A DNA stretch of 64,000 nucleotides, taken from positions 1 through 64,000 of the forward strand of contig JADMIJ010000002.1 of assembly GCA_015478655.1 (NCBI GenBank), given 5' to 3'. Shown here piece after piece: positions 56,688 to 64,000 of the stretch. Under the pieces are notes generated by a model. The model searched no databases and was not told the origin of the DNA. It saw only the letters and a program-made list of their open reading frames with translations. This stretch comes from Acidimicrobiales bacterium (GTDB lineage: Bacteria; Actinomycetota; Acidimicrobiia; Acidimicrobiales; RAAP-2). Position 1 is the stretch's first letter. Each line of letters begins with the position of its first letter. The translations under genes were made by a program, and so were the position numbers.

Positions 56688-57587
56688 GTGCGTTCCCTCA
56701 TCACCGGCGGCCGGGGCTTTGTGGGCGCCTGGCTCGCCGACCACCTGCGCAGCCTCGGCGACCACGTCGTCGCCATCGACCAGGAAGTGGACGTCACCGA
56801 TCCCGCTGCCCTGTTGGCGGCGGTGTCCGAGGCGCAGCCCGACGCCGTCTACCACCTGGCCGCCCTGACCCACGTCGGGCAGTCGTGGGACGAGCCCCTC
56901 CGGGTGCTCGAGGTCAATGTCATCGGCACCGGTGCCGTTCTGGCCGCCGCCCGCGAGTGCGGCACCAACCCGCGGGTTCTGGTGACGAGCTCGGCCGAGG
57001 TCTACGGCGCCGTGACCGACCCGGACCGTCTGCCCCTGACGGAGGCATCGCCGACCGCACCCCTGACGCCCTACGCGGCGAGCAAACTCGCCGGAGAGGC
57101 CCTGGTGGCGCAGGCCTTCTTGGGACATTCGCAACACGTCATCACCGTGCGACCGTTCAACCACATCGGGCCGGGCCAGACCCCCAACTTTGCCGTGCCG
57201 GCACTGGCCAAGCGGATCGTGGAAGCGGATCGGCGCGGTGCGTCGACCATCCCCGTGGGCAACTTGTCGGCTCGGCGGGACTTCACCGACGTGCGGGATG
57301 TGGTGCGGGCCTACCGACTGCTGATCGAGTCGGGGCAGCCGGGGGAGGTCTACAACGTCTGTTCGGGGCAGGACGTCGAGATCAGGGAGATCGCCGACCG
57401 CCTGCTTCGCCTGGCCGGCACGTCGCTCGAATTCGACACCGATCCCACGTTGGTCAGGCCGGTGGAGGTTCCGGTGCTGCGAGGTGATCCCGGTCGGCTG
57501 ATCCAGGCGACCGGATGGAAACCGGAGATCGGGTTGGAGGACACCTTGGCCGACGTACTGGCGTACTGGCGCGAGCGAACCGAGTGA
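56688..57587 (+). CDS. NAD-dependent sugar reductase/epimerase, GDP-6-deoxy-4-keto-D-mannose reductase (Rmd)-like
   Basis: A 299-residue extended SDR. Motifs: SLITGGRGFVGAWLADHL, YHLAALTHVGQSWDEP, TSSAEVYG, YAASKLAGEAL (YxxxK), RPFNHIGPGQ and RRDFTDVRDVVRAY. The pattern matches reductases that complete GDP-D-rhamnose synthesis, or GDP-mannose 4,6-dehydratase relatives. A dehydratase partner (Gmd) is not in the window. The start is GTG at 56688. A strong hairpin follows 150 nt downstream. Confidence 0.88.
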   Translation: MRSLITGGRGFVGAWLADHLRSLGDHVVAIDQEVDVTDPAALLAAVSEAQPDAVYHLAALTHVGQSWDEPLRVLEVNVIGTGAVLAAARECGTNPRVLVTSSAEVYGAVTDPDRLPLTEASPTAPLTPYAASKLAGEALVAQAFLGHSQHVITVRPFNHIGPGQTPNFAVPALAKRIVEADRRGASTIPVGNLSARRDFTDVRDVVRAYRLLIESGQPGEVYNVCSGQDVEIREIADRLLRLAGTSLEFDTDPTLVRPVEVPVLRGDPGRLIQATGWKPEIGLEDTLADVLAYWRERTE

Positions 57588-57709
57588 GAGGCCCTGCCAC
57601 TCCTCAGGAGCGGTGGCCCTGTCGTGCGCCGTCTGTCGTGCGGCTCGGGCGGGAAGAGTCGTGGGGGCGGAGTCGTGGAGTGGAGTCCAGCCCGTCACCT
57701 CCGACTACT

Positions 57710-57738
57710 CCCAGACGTCAAGAAACCCAGACGTCAAG
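57710..57738. repeat. 12-bp direct repeat CCCAGACGTCAA beside the terminator
   Basis: CCCAGACGTCAA occurs at 57710-57721 and 57727-57738. Each copy contains GACGTC. The second copy runs into the terminator stem. Confidence 0.7.
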
Positions 57739-57767
57739 AACGGCCCGCAGTGAGCGGGCCGTTCTTG
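57737..57767. terminator. Strong bidirectional terminator hairpin
   Basis: AAGAACGGCCCGC (57737-57749) pairs perfectly with GCGGGCCGTTCTT (57755-57767) around AGTGA: a 13-bp stem with a 5-nt loop. A/T-rich ends on both arms give a short U-containing tail in either direction. It lies between the convergent Rmd-like gene and the coiled-coil gene. Confidence 0.78.
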
Positions 57768-57847
57768 GTTGGACGAGATGGATCGGCTGAACCGGCGGTC
57801 ATGCCGGACCGATCCTGCCGACGAATCGCCGGCGTCGAGTCAGACGG

Positions 57848-58264
57848 TCAGGCTGCGACCGTCGGGATCAGGGTGCGAAGCTGGGTGCGGGCTTCCTTGG
57901 CCTGAGCGTGAGCCTGTCGGGCCAGGTCGCGGGCCTGGGTGGGAAGACGGTCCTCGAAGGGGGCGACGGCTGTCTCCAACCGCTCAACGATCTCCTCGAA
58001 ACGCTCCACCAGTCCCACGAGGGTGGTGTCGACGGTGTGGAGGGCCCCGCTCAGATCGCTGCGCACCGAATTGACCCGGTCCTCGATGTTGGCCTTGGGG
58101 TCGGCGAGGCGCTTGAGCAGCTCTTGGCGCTGCACCTGGACCTGCTGGAAGCCGAGAACGCCGGCTCCGATGACCACGTAGGTGGCGTCCTTGGCGACGT
58201 CGGCAATGTCCTTGGCCGCCTTGCTGAGGTCGGTGTTGATCTCTGGCATCTTGATCTCTGGCAT
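57848..58264 (-). CDS. Small coiled-coil / amphipathic helical protein, hypothetical
   Basis: A 138-residue protein that I cannot name. It starts with a duplicated MPEIK/MPEIN motif (from a 15-bp DNA duplication), then a helical stretch with a short hydrophobic patch (ATYVVIGAGVLGF). A long charged helix follows (QVQVQRQELLKRLADPKANIEDRV and onward) and an Ala/Gln/Arg-rich tail. The profile recalls phasin-like or heparin-binding-type helical proteins. The ATG at 58264 is preceded by AAGGAG, one of the best Shine-Dalgarno sites here, so it may be abundant. It is monocistronic. Confidence 0.82.
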   Translation of the reverse strand: MPEIKMPEINTDLSKAAKDIADVAKDATYVVIGAGVLGFQQVQVQRQELLKRLADPKANIEDRVNSVRSDLSGALHTVDTTLVGLVERFEEIVERLETAVAPFEDRLPTQARDLARQAHAQAKEARTQLRTLIPTVAA

Positions 58265-58375
58265 GGTGTTCTCCTTCATGTGGGTGACGAGTACTTCGCT
58301 GGGATGCGACCGACGAGGCGTCGAACCGTCGCAGTGTGATTGACACCACGGCGGGCCGTTTCCCGATGGGTGCAA

Positions 58376-58403
58376 GTGTATACACCAAGATAAACATTTG
58401 CAA
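58376..58403 (-). promoter_or_regulatory. Promoter of the coiled-coil gene with GTGTATACAC palindrome
   Basis: On the minus strand TTGCAA (58398-58403) and TATACA (58377-58382) are separated by 15 nt, about 110 nt before the gene. The -10 box lies inside the perfect palindrome GTGTATACAC (58376-58385). This is the most AT-rich patch in the region. The long leader contrasts with the leaderless genes nearby. Confidence 0.5.
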
Positions 58404-58473
58404 GCACACGCCGACGATTTGTTATTTTGCCCCTTATGAGCAGGGAAGACACCCCGGGAGGGTCTCGGCCCGA

Positions 58474-58479
58474 TAGCCT
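58474..58479 (+). promoter_or_regulatory. Putative -10 box TAGCCT before the giant GT2 gene
   Basis: TAGCCT lies 10 nt before the ATG at 58490 with no Shine-Dalgarno between. The same box precedes metH. Confidence 0.4.
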
Positions 58480-58489
58480 CTGATCCCTG

Positions 58490-61400
58490 ATGGAAACACT
58501 GGCACCGCCGGTTGTCGCCGTCGTCGTCGCCCACGATCCGGGTCCGTGGTTCGAGGAGACGCTGACTTCACTCGCATCGCAGGACTATGCGGAGCTCTCC
58601 GTTCTGGTCCTCGATTCTGGCAGCGGCGACGACCTGACCGCTCGCGTGGCCGCCGTGCTGCCCTCGGCCTACGTACGCCGTTTCGTGGAGAATCGTGGGT
58701 TCGGGACCACCATCAACGAGGTTCGCTCGATGGTCGAGGGTGCGGACTACTTCCTGTTGTGCCACGACGACGTGGCCCTGTTCCCCGATGCCGTCCATTT
58801 GATGGTGGAAGAGGCCTTCCGCTCGAACGCCGGCATCGTCTCTCCGAAGGTGGTGAGCTGGGACGACCCTGAGCGCTTGATCCACGTGGGAATGACGGTG
58901 GACAAGGGGGGCTCGGTCACGGACCGGGTGCAGCCCAACGAGATCGACCACGGTCAGCACGACGCGGTTCGCGACGTCTTCGTGGCGCCGGGAGGCTCGA
59001 CGCTGGTCCGGGCCGACCTGTTCGAGGAGCTCGGGGGCTTTGATGCCGCCATCGTGGCCATGGGTGAGGACCTTGACCTGTGCTGGCGCGCCCAGGTGGC
59101 CGGGGCCCGCATCATCGTCGCCCCCGATGCTCGGGTCCGCCACCTCGAGGAGCTCGCCGGCGGTGCCCGAGTCATCGACGAGTCGCTGGTGACAGCCGGT
59201 TCGGGCAACTCGTCGAGGTACCCGATCACCCTCCAGGAGCTCCAGCGTCGCCACGAGCTGCTGGCCGTGTTCAAGTGCTACGGGCCCTTCCATCTTCTAC
59301 GGGTGTTGCCCCAGATCGTGATCCTGGCCATCGGTGAGGTGGTCGTCGCCGAGTTGGCGGGCAACCGGGCCCGGGCCCGGGCGGTGACGCGGGCCTGGAA
59401 GTGGAATATCGGGCGCCTGGGGGTGGTCCGTCGCCAGCGCAAGGAACTGAAGGGCCTGCGCCGACTGGGCGACAAGGAGATCCGCCTCCTCCAGGTGGGG
59501 GGCAGCGCCAGGCTCTCCGCCTACGGCCGCCGGGTCTTCCAGCAGGGGTTCCACGGTGCCCATGCTCATGAGATGGCCGTGGCCGAAGAGGCCGGCCTTT
59601 TGGAAGCCGATCGATCGAATGGTTCGATCGGTGAGGGCGCTTCCGTGGTCGGAGCGGCGGCCCATACGGCGACGTCCGGTCAGGCTCCGGCCGTCTCGGA
59701 GCAGGGCTGGATCCCCGGGCGGGTGCGGACCACGGTGTGGCTGGTGGCGACAGCGGTGGTGCTGATCGGAACCAGGGGGGTCATCACCGGGCACCTCCCG
59801 GCCGTCGGCCAGTTCACCCCCTTTCCGAGCTGGTCCTCGACGTTGTCCCAGTTCGCCACCGGTTGGCACCCATCGGGCGTGGGAACCACCGCGCCGGCCA
59901 CCCCTGCCCTTGCCCTCGCCGGCGTGGTCGGAACGGTGCTGCTGGGCGCCATGGGCCTGGCGCAGAAGGTGATGATCTTCGGTTGCGTGCCCCTGGGGGC
60001 GTGGGGCGTCGTGAGGCTGTTGCGCCCGTTCGGCTCCCAGCGCGCCTCGTTGGTGGCCGGCTTGGCCTATCTGGCCATGGCCCTGCCCTACAACGCCCTG
60101 GCCCTGGGGCGGTGGGGTGCCCTGGTCGTCTACGCCGGAGGTCCCTGGGTCCTGGCGCTCTTGTTTCGGGCCACCGACACGGACCCGTACACCCGAGCCC
60201 ACCTGCCCGTGCCCACGGCGTCGACTGCGGTCCTCCACGCCGGCCTCGCACCCGAGGCCCCGCCATCGGCGCTCCGCCGATTCTCGGCCTGGACCCTGCG
60301 GCACGGCCGGGTACGAAACGTGGTGGCCCTCGGGCTCCTCGAAGCCGTCCTTGTCTCCTTCGTTCCGGCGGCAGCCATCGTGGTCCTCCTGGTGGTCTTG
60401 GCGCTGGTGCTCTCCTCGTTCGTCTATGGAGACTGGCGGTCCACACGGAAGGCACTCACGTTGGCCGTCGGCTCGACCCTGGTCGCCGCCGCCATCTGCC
60501 TGCCCTGGGTGATCGGGGTGCTGTCGGCTGGCCGCGGGGCCGTCGCCGTCTTCGGTGTGCCGACTCCTGCGTCGGGCGCGGCGTCGTGGGGATCCCTCCT
60601 ACGCTTCGCCGTCGGCCCCATCGGCAGTTCGCCCCTGGCCTGGGGATTCGCCGTGGCGGCGGTGGTGCCGCTGGCCCTGGCCCGCGGGGCAAGGTTTCGC
60701 TGGGCGGGCCGATTCTGGTCGATCGCGCTCGTGTGCTGGCTGCTGGCCTGGGCCATCGGGCGTGGATGGACCGGCAGCCTGGCCATCGACCCGCTGGTCC
60801 TGCTCGGACCGGCTGCCGTGTCAATCTCCGCCGCCATCGGGCTCGGTGTCACCGCCTTCGAGGAGGACCTGCGGGCCGCGGACTTCGGGTGGCGGCAGCT
60901 GGTGACCGTGATGGCCACCGCCGCCGTGGTGCTCGGGGCCGCCCCGACGCTGGTGGCCGCGCTGCCCGGTCGGTGGAATCTTCCCCTCAACGACTTCAGC
61001 CAGTCGGTGGCCTGGATGCACTCGAAGCCGGCAGCCGGGTCATTTCGGGTTCTGTGGCTCGGGGATACACGATCCCTCAATCTGGGTTCGTGGAGCGCGG
61101 GAGACGGATTGGCCTACGCCACTTCGGTGGACGGTGCCCCGGATGCCCGGTGGCTGTGGAATGCGGCCGGACCGGGCCCGGCGGCAGGTCTGGTGGCGGC
61201 GGTCAATCTGGCCCGAACCGATCGGACGGACCAGTTGGGTCGGATGCTGGCTCCGGCCGGGGTGCTCTACGTGGCGCTCGTGACCTCACTGGCACCGGAG
61301 ATCACCGGTGAGCAGAGTCCGGAGGCGTACCCGGTGCCACCGGATCTGGCCCCGGCGCTCGGTCATCAACTCGATCTCACTCCGGTGGTGTCGGGCACTG

Positions 61401-61945
61401 GCATCACCGTCTACGCCAATGCCGCCTCGATCCCGTTGCGCGCCGAGGTGGCCGCGGGCAAGAGCGCGGGGGCATCCGGAGCCGGCACCGGGATGCTGAG
61501 TGGTCCTCCCGGGTCGGCCGTCGTCCCTAGGGCCGTGCCCGTGCTTCCGGGTCCGGCGGCGTCACGCTCGTTCACCGGTCCGCTGTCGGCGGGCACGGTG
61601 CTGGCGGCGTTGGCCCCGGCCGGTCGATGGAGCCTGACCACTCACACCGGCGCCCAGGCGAGCCGGTCGCCGTCGTTCGGATGGGCGGCCCGCTTCCGGG
61701 TGACGGCACCGGGGGTCAGCACGTTGCGCTTCGACGGTGGGGTGGTGCCTCCGGCAGCCTTGCTGTTCTCGCTCGTGGTGTGGCTGGCGGCGGTCGTCTT
61801 CCTGCTGGGCGGGCGCCTGGGTGGTCCATGGCAGCGGGTACGGATCCACCGGCGACGAACCGGTGCGGGCGGTCGTGATGGCGGTGCCGGATCGCCGGCG
61901 GAACGGCTCGAGGCGGGAGGGGCGGCATGGGAGGCAAGGCTGTGA
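58490..61945 (+). CDS. Giant GT2 glycosyltransferase with C-terminal multi-pass membrane and extracellular domains
   Basis: The 1151-residue protein has a cytoplasmic GT2 domain (about 1-260): VVAVVVAHDPGPW, LDSGSGDD, the metal-binding HDD (92-94), and GEDLDLCWR (192-200). A basic helical linker follows (about 260-400), then a membrane region from about 410 to 800 with around ten helices. The C-terminal part (about 820-1125) is Ala/Gly/Ser/Pro-rich and probably external, closed by one more helix (ALLFSLVVWLAAVVFLLGG) and a basic tail. Actinobacteria carry similar proteins next to DUF5719 genes. The presumed role is synthesis or export of a surface glycan; the substrate is unknown. The next gene overlaps it. 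Confidence 0.9.
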   Translation: METLAPPVVAVVVAHDPGPWFEETLTSLASQDYAELSVLVLDSGSGDDLTARVAAVLPSAYVRRFVENRGFGTTINEVRSMVEGADYFLLCHDDVALFPDAVHLMVEEAFRSNAGIVSPKVVSWDDPERLIHVGMTVDKGGSVTDRVQPNEIDHGQHDAVRDVFVAPGGSTLVRADLFEELGGFDAAIVAMGEDLDLCWRAQVAGARIIVAPDARVRHLEELAGGARVIDESLVTAGSGNSSRYPITLQELQRRHELLAVFKCYGPFHLLRVLPQIVILAIGEVVVAELAGNRARARAVTRAWKWNIGRLGVVRRQRKELKGLRRLGDKEIRLLQVGGSARLSAYGRRVFQQGFHGAHAHEMAVAEEAGLLEADRSNGSIGEGASVVGAAAHTATSGQAPAVSEQGWIPGRVRTTVWLVATAVVLIGTRGVITGHLPAVGQFTPFPSWSSTLSQFATGWHPSGVGTTAPATPALALAGVVGTVLLGAMGLAQKVMIFGCVPLGAWGVVRLLRPFGSQRASLVAGLAYLAMALPYNALALGRWGALVVYAGGPWVLALLFRATDTDPYTRAHLPVPTASTAVLHAGLAPEAPPSALRRFSAWTLRHGRVRNVVALGLLEAVLVSFVPAAAIVVLLVVLALVLSSFVYGDWRSTRKALTLAVGSTLVAAAICLPWVIGVLSAGRGAVAVFGVPTPASGAASWGSLLRFAVGPIGSSPLAWGFAVAAVVPLALARGARFRWAGRFWSIALVCWLLAWAIGRGWTGSLAIDPLVLLGPAAVSISAAIGLGVTAFEEDLRAADFGWRQLVTVMATAAVVLGAAPTLVAALPGRWNLPLNDFSQSVAWMHSKPAAGSFRVLWLGDTRSLNLGSWSAGDGLAYATSVDGAPDARWLWNAAGPGPAAGLVAAVNLARTDRTDQLGRMLAPAGVLYVALVTSLAPEITGEQSPEAYPVPPDLAPALGHQLDLTPVVSGTGITVYANAASIPLRAEVAAGKSAGASGAGTGMLSGPPGSAVVPRAVPVLPGPAASRSFTGPLSAGTVLAALAPAGRWSLTTHTGAQASRSPSFGWAARFRVTAPGVSTLRFDGGVVPPAALLFSLVVWLAAVVFLLGGRLGGPWQRVRIHRRRTGAGGRDGGAGSPAERLEAGGAAWEARL

Positions 61946-63465
61946 CCGACGCCGACGGGCCGGAGTCCGAGGCCCTCGACGGTGAGGACCGGGGTGGTCC
62001 GCACCGGTCACCCCACCCGCGATGGCCTCGCCGAACCTCGTTGGGCCCGCTCCGCGGTCGGTGGGCGGTCATCCTTCCCGTGGTCGTGGTGCTGGTCGGA
62101 GGTGCGGTGGTCGACGGGCTCTTTCCGGTTTCGTCGGCTGCGCCGGTGCCCGCCACCGGCGACGGGGTGCTGGTGGCGCCCCCAGACGCCCGTTCGGCGT
62201 CGGCATTCTGTGCGGCCGGGACCGGGACGGCCGCCAACACGACGATCTATCTGACCAATTCCACGTCCCGGTCAGTGTCCGGAGCGATGACCTCCGTCGG
62301 GCTGGCCACCAGCAGCGGAACCGTTCCGACCGTGCGCCGATCCGTGGTGGCCCCGCCGCTCGGGACCATGGCGGTGAATCCGGCCAGTGGGCTCCCACCG
62401 GGCAGCAGCTCGTCCTCCTTCACCTTCACCAGCGGGGGAGTGACGGTGCGCCAGGTCGTCGGTGGACCCAATGGCTGGAGCACCGCGCCCTGCGCTACGC
62501 AGCCCTCTTCCCGGTGGGCCTTCGCCGGGGGGTCCACGATGCCCGGGTACGCCCTGACACTCTCCCTGTTCAATCCGGCCGCGTCCGACGCCGCGGTCAA
62601 CATCTCCTTCTTCACGAGCTCCGGTCTGATCACTCCGCAGGCGTATCAGGGCTTGACCGTCTCCGCGGGCCAGATGGTGGCGGAGAACGTGGGCGACTTC
62701 GTGCAGAACTCCTCGGACATCGCCACGCTGGTGACTGCTCAGTCAGGGACGGTAGTGAGCACCGAATTCCAGCAGTTGTCCTCAGGATCGAGCGGTGGGC
62801 TGTCCCTGCGATTGGGTGCCCCGGCCCTTTCGACGGTATGGCGGTTTGCCCAGACGACCAACACGTCGGGGTCGACGGTGACCTTCTACCTGGCCAATCC
62901 CACCAGTGCTCCGGTTGCGGCCACCATCGCCTTCGGCCTGTCCTCCGGCTCGGTCGAGCCCAGGCACCTGGTGGTGGGTCCGCTTTCCGAGTCGGCATTT
63001 GTGGCGTCCGGGACGACCGGGGTCCCACAGCAGGTCCCGTATTCGGTGACCGTCACCGCCTCGGCGCCGATCGTGGCCGGCCGATCGGTCCAGGCTGCGT
63101 CCACCGCCTCCCAACCCGTGTTTGGGTCATCTTCGGGAACGGTGACCGCGGCCGATCGGTGGTTGGTCCCTGGTCCCGGGGTGCCGGCGGCGCCCGGCAC
63201 CACCGGCGCCACGGTGGAGAGCCTGGCGGTGGCCAATCCGGGACCGTCGGTGGCCATGGTGACGGTGGCGGTCCTGGGTGGAGCGCACCCTGTCTCCATG
63301 TTCGCTGTCGCCCCCGGTGGGGTGGCCGTGCTCGGACCCAAACAGGTCGGCGGTCTCCCCGTGCTCACGGTGTCCTCGTCGCAACCGGTCAATGTGGAAG
63401 AGGACAGCGGGCCCACCGGGGCACCCGGTGTGGTGTCGTCGACAGGATTTCCTTTCGTCGGCTAG
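61927..63465 (+). CDS. DUF5719-family secreted/membrane-anchored protein
   Basis: A 512-residue protein with a charged N terminus, one membrane helix (WAVILPVVVVLVGGAVVDGLF, about residues 46-67), and a large extracellular Ser/Thr/Val-rich beta region. That region has repeats of a 'TVTFYLANPT...A' type and few cysteines. It resembles the DUF5719 family, which follows giant GT2 genes in actinobacteria, suggesting a shared surface complex. The ATG at 61927 has GGAGGGG upstream. A GTG at 61942, with GGAGG 7 nt before it and a GTGA overlap with the GT2 stop, is equally plausible. No enzymatic motif is visible. Confidence 0.85.
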   Translation: MGGKAVTDADGPESEALDGEDRGGPHRSPHPRWPRRTSLGPLRGRWAVILPVVVVLVGGAVVDGLFPVSSAAPVPATGDGVLVAPPDARSASAFCAAGTGTAANTTIYLTNSTSRSVSGAMTSVGLATSSGTVPTVRRSVVAPPLGTMAVNPASGLPPGSSSSSFTFTSGGVTVRQVVGGPNGWSTAPCATQPSSRWAFAGGSTMPGYALTLSLFNPAASDAAVNISFFTSSGLITPQAYQGLTVSAGQMVAENVGDFVQNSSDIATLVTAQSGTVVSTEFQQLSSGSSGGLSLRLGAPALSTVWRFAQTTNTSGSTVTFYLANPTSAPVAATIAFGLSSGSVEPRHLVVGPLSESAFVASGTTGVPQQVPYSVTVTASAPIVAGRSVQAASTASQPVFGSSSGTVTAADRWLVPGPGVPAAPGTTGATVESLAVANPGPSVAMVTVAVLGGAHPVSMFAVAPGGVAVLGPKQVGGLPVLTVSSSQPVNVEEDSGPTGAPGVVSSTGFPFVG

Positions 63466-63492
63466 GGGCCATTCCCGGAGCCGGACCCGAGC

Positions 63493-64000
63493 TCAACCGT
63501 GTTGCCACATCCGGCCTTGGAGGCTGCGGACGCCGGCGAGGGCGGTCTGGTCCAGCCGGTCCATGTCCTCCTCGTCGATGCTCCAACCGAGAGCCCCGGC
63601 GTTCTCCTCGGCCTGGTGCCGGTTTTTGGCGCCGGGGATCGGAACGACGCCCTTGGCGATCACCCAGTTCAGTGCGACCTGGCTCGGCAGCTTTCCCCCG
63701 TATTTGTCGCCGATCCGCCGCAACTCGTCGACGACGCCGTCGACGACCGCCATCGGGTGTTTGGAGAAGTTCCGCTTGCCGGGGGGTGGATGGGACGCCG
63801 AGTACTTGCCGGTCAGACGACCCTGGCCGATCGGCGAGTAGGCGAGGGGAAGCACCCCCAGCTCGCGGCAGGCGGCCAGAAGGCCGCTCGTCTCCGGAGA
63901 TCGTCGCAGCAACGAGAACTCGATCTGATTGGTGGCCAGGCGCATCCCCCGAGCGCCCAGGGCCTCAGCCATGGAGCGGGTTTCCTTGGCCGAATAGTTC
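63493..64000 (-). CDS. Aldo/keto reductase, N-terminally truncated by window edge
   Basis: The C-terminal part (about 169 residues) of an NADPH-dependent aldo/keto reductase. The frame stays open to the window end, reading NYSAKETRSMAEAL, then NQIEFSLL (substrate-barrel motif), LPLAYSPIGQGRLTGKY, VALNWVIAKGVVPIPGAKNRHQAEEN (NADPH-binding motif, in parts) and a normal C terminus. The catalytic Asp-Tyr-Lys-His lie beyond the edge and cannot be checked. It is convergent with the DUF5719 gene, 27 nt apart. Confidence 0.92.
   Translation of the reverse strand, partial: NYSAKETRSMAEALGARGMRLATNQIEFSLLRRSPETSGLLAACRELGVLPLAYSPIGQGRLTGKYSASHPPPGKRNFSKHPMAVVDGVVDELRRIGDKYGGKLPSQVALNWVIAKGVVPIPGAKNRHQAEENAGALGWSIDEEDMDRLDQTALAGVRSLQGRMWQHG

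Noticed and set aside
57588-57847. tRNA or other structural RNA gene in the gap after the Rmd-like gene
   Set aside because: I found no cloverleaf or T-loop motif; the only structure is the 13-bp terminator hairpin and its direct repeats.

Overview
The window is high-GC DNA with densely packed genes and short gaps. It looks like chromosome from a high-GC Gram-positive bacterium of the Actinomycetota. I infer an Acidimicrobiia-like lineage from F420 biosynthesis (cofD, cofE), homodimeric pyruvate dehydrogenase E1 (AceE), a sufC-sufS-sufU arrangement, LCP (LytR-CpsA-Psr) proteins and an actinobacterial-style pair of giant GT2 and DUF5719 proteins. The species cannot be named from the sequence. 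I recognised no tRNA, rRNA, transposon, prophage or CRISPR. No gap between genes exceeds about 260 bases.

Layout. 1-1340: 3' part of an LCP cell-wall glycopolymer transferase with an N-terminal hexapeptide repeat. 1413-4151 (minus): sufC-sufS-sufU for Fe-S assembly, without sufB or sufD. 4271-10623: a glycogen-debranching-type glucosidase, an MBL hydrolase, an acyl-CoA dehydrogenase, an exported protein, thiE and an HhH-GPD repair protein. 10679-19932: the 2-oxoacid dehydrogenase block, with aceE (minus), rnhA, an SDR, lpdA, an E2 acyltransferase, and one ORF that fuses LipB to LipA. 19937-29758: an M24 peptidase, an SDR, a proline-rich membrane protein, metH, a PduO-type cobalamin adenosyltransferase, pepA and gpsA. 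29860-34206: a conserved hypothetical, a nitroreductase, a Tat-exported phosphoesterase, and a rhodanese-MoeB protein with rhodanese at the N terminus. 34258-39822: a propionate/methylmalonyl-CoA block with the mutase large subunit, an M20 hydrolase, a biotin-carboxylase/BCCP subunit and birA.

39835-63465 is mainly a surface-glycan island. It holds an RmlB-like dehydratase, rmlD, a UDP-glucose dehydrogenase, a UDP-xylose-synthase-like enzyme, two GT2 enzymes, a membrane-anchored protein, a nucleotidyltransferase and an epimerase. Then come a DEAD-box helicase, an FKBP, cofE and cofD, three tandem GT4 enzymes, an Rmd-like reductase, a small coiled-coil protein, and an 1151-residue GT2/membrane protein coupled to a DUF5719 protein. 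The mix of rhamnose genes, a WbbL-like transferase, a ManC-like enzyme, an LCP protein and F420 genes recalls the wbbL-rmlD-manC-fbiAB neighbourhood of mycobacteria. The window ends inside an aldo/keto reductase.

Three themes stand out. Cofactor-attaching enzymes sit beside their client proteins: LipBA after E2, BirA beside the biotin carrier, and an adenosyltransferase near B12 enzymes. Many genes at the head of transcription units have a TANNNT box 6-10 nt before the start codon, which suggests leaderless mRNAs. Genes in operons are often coupled through ATGA, GTGA or TTGA overlaps.
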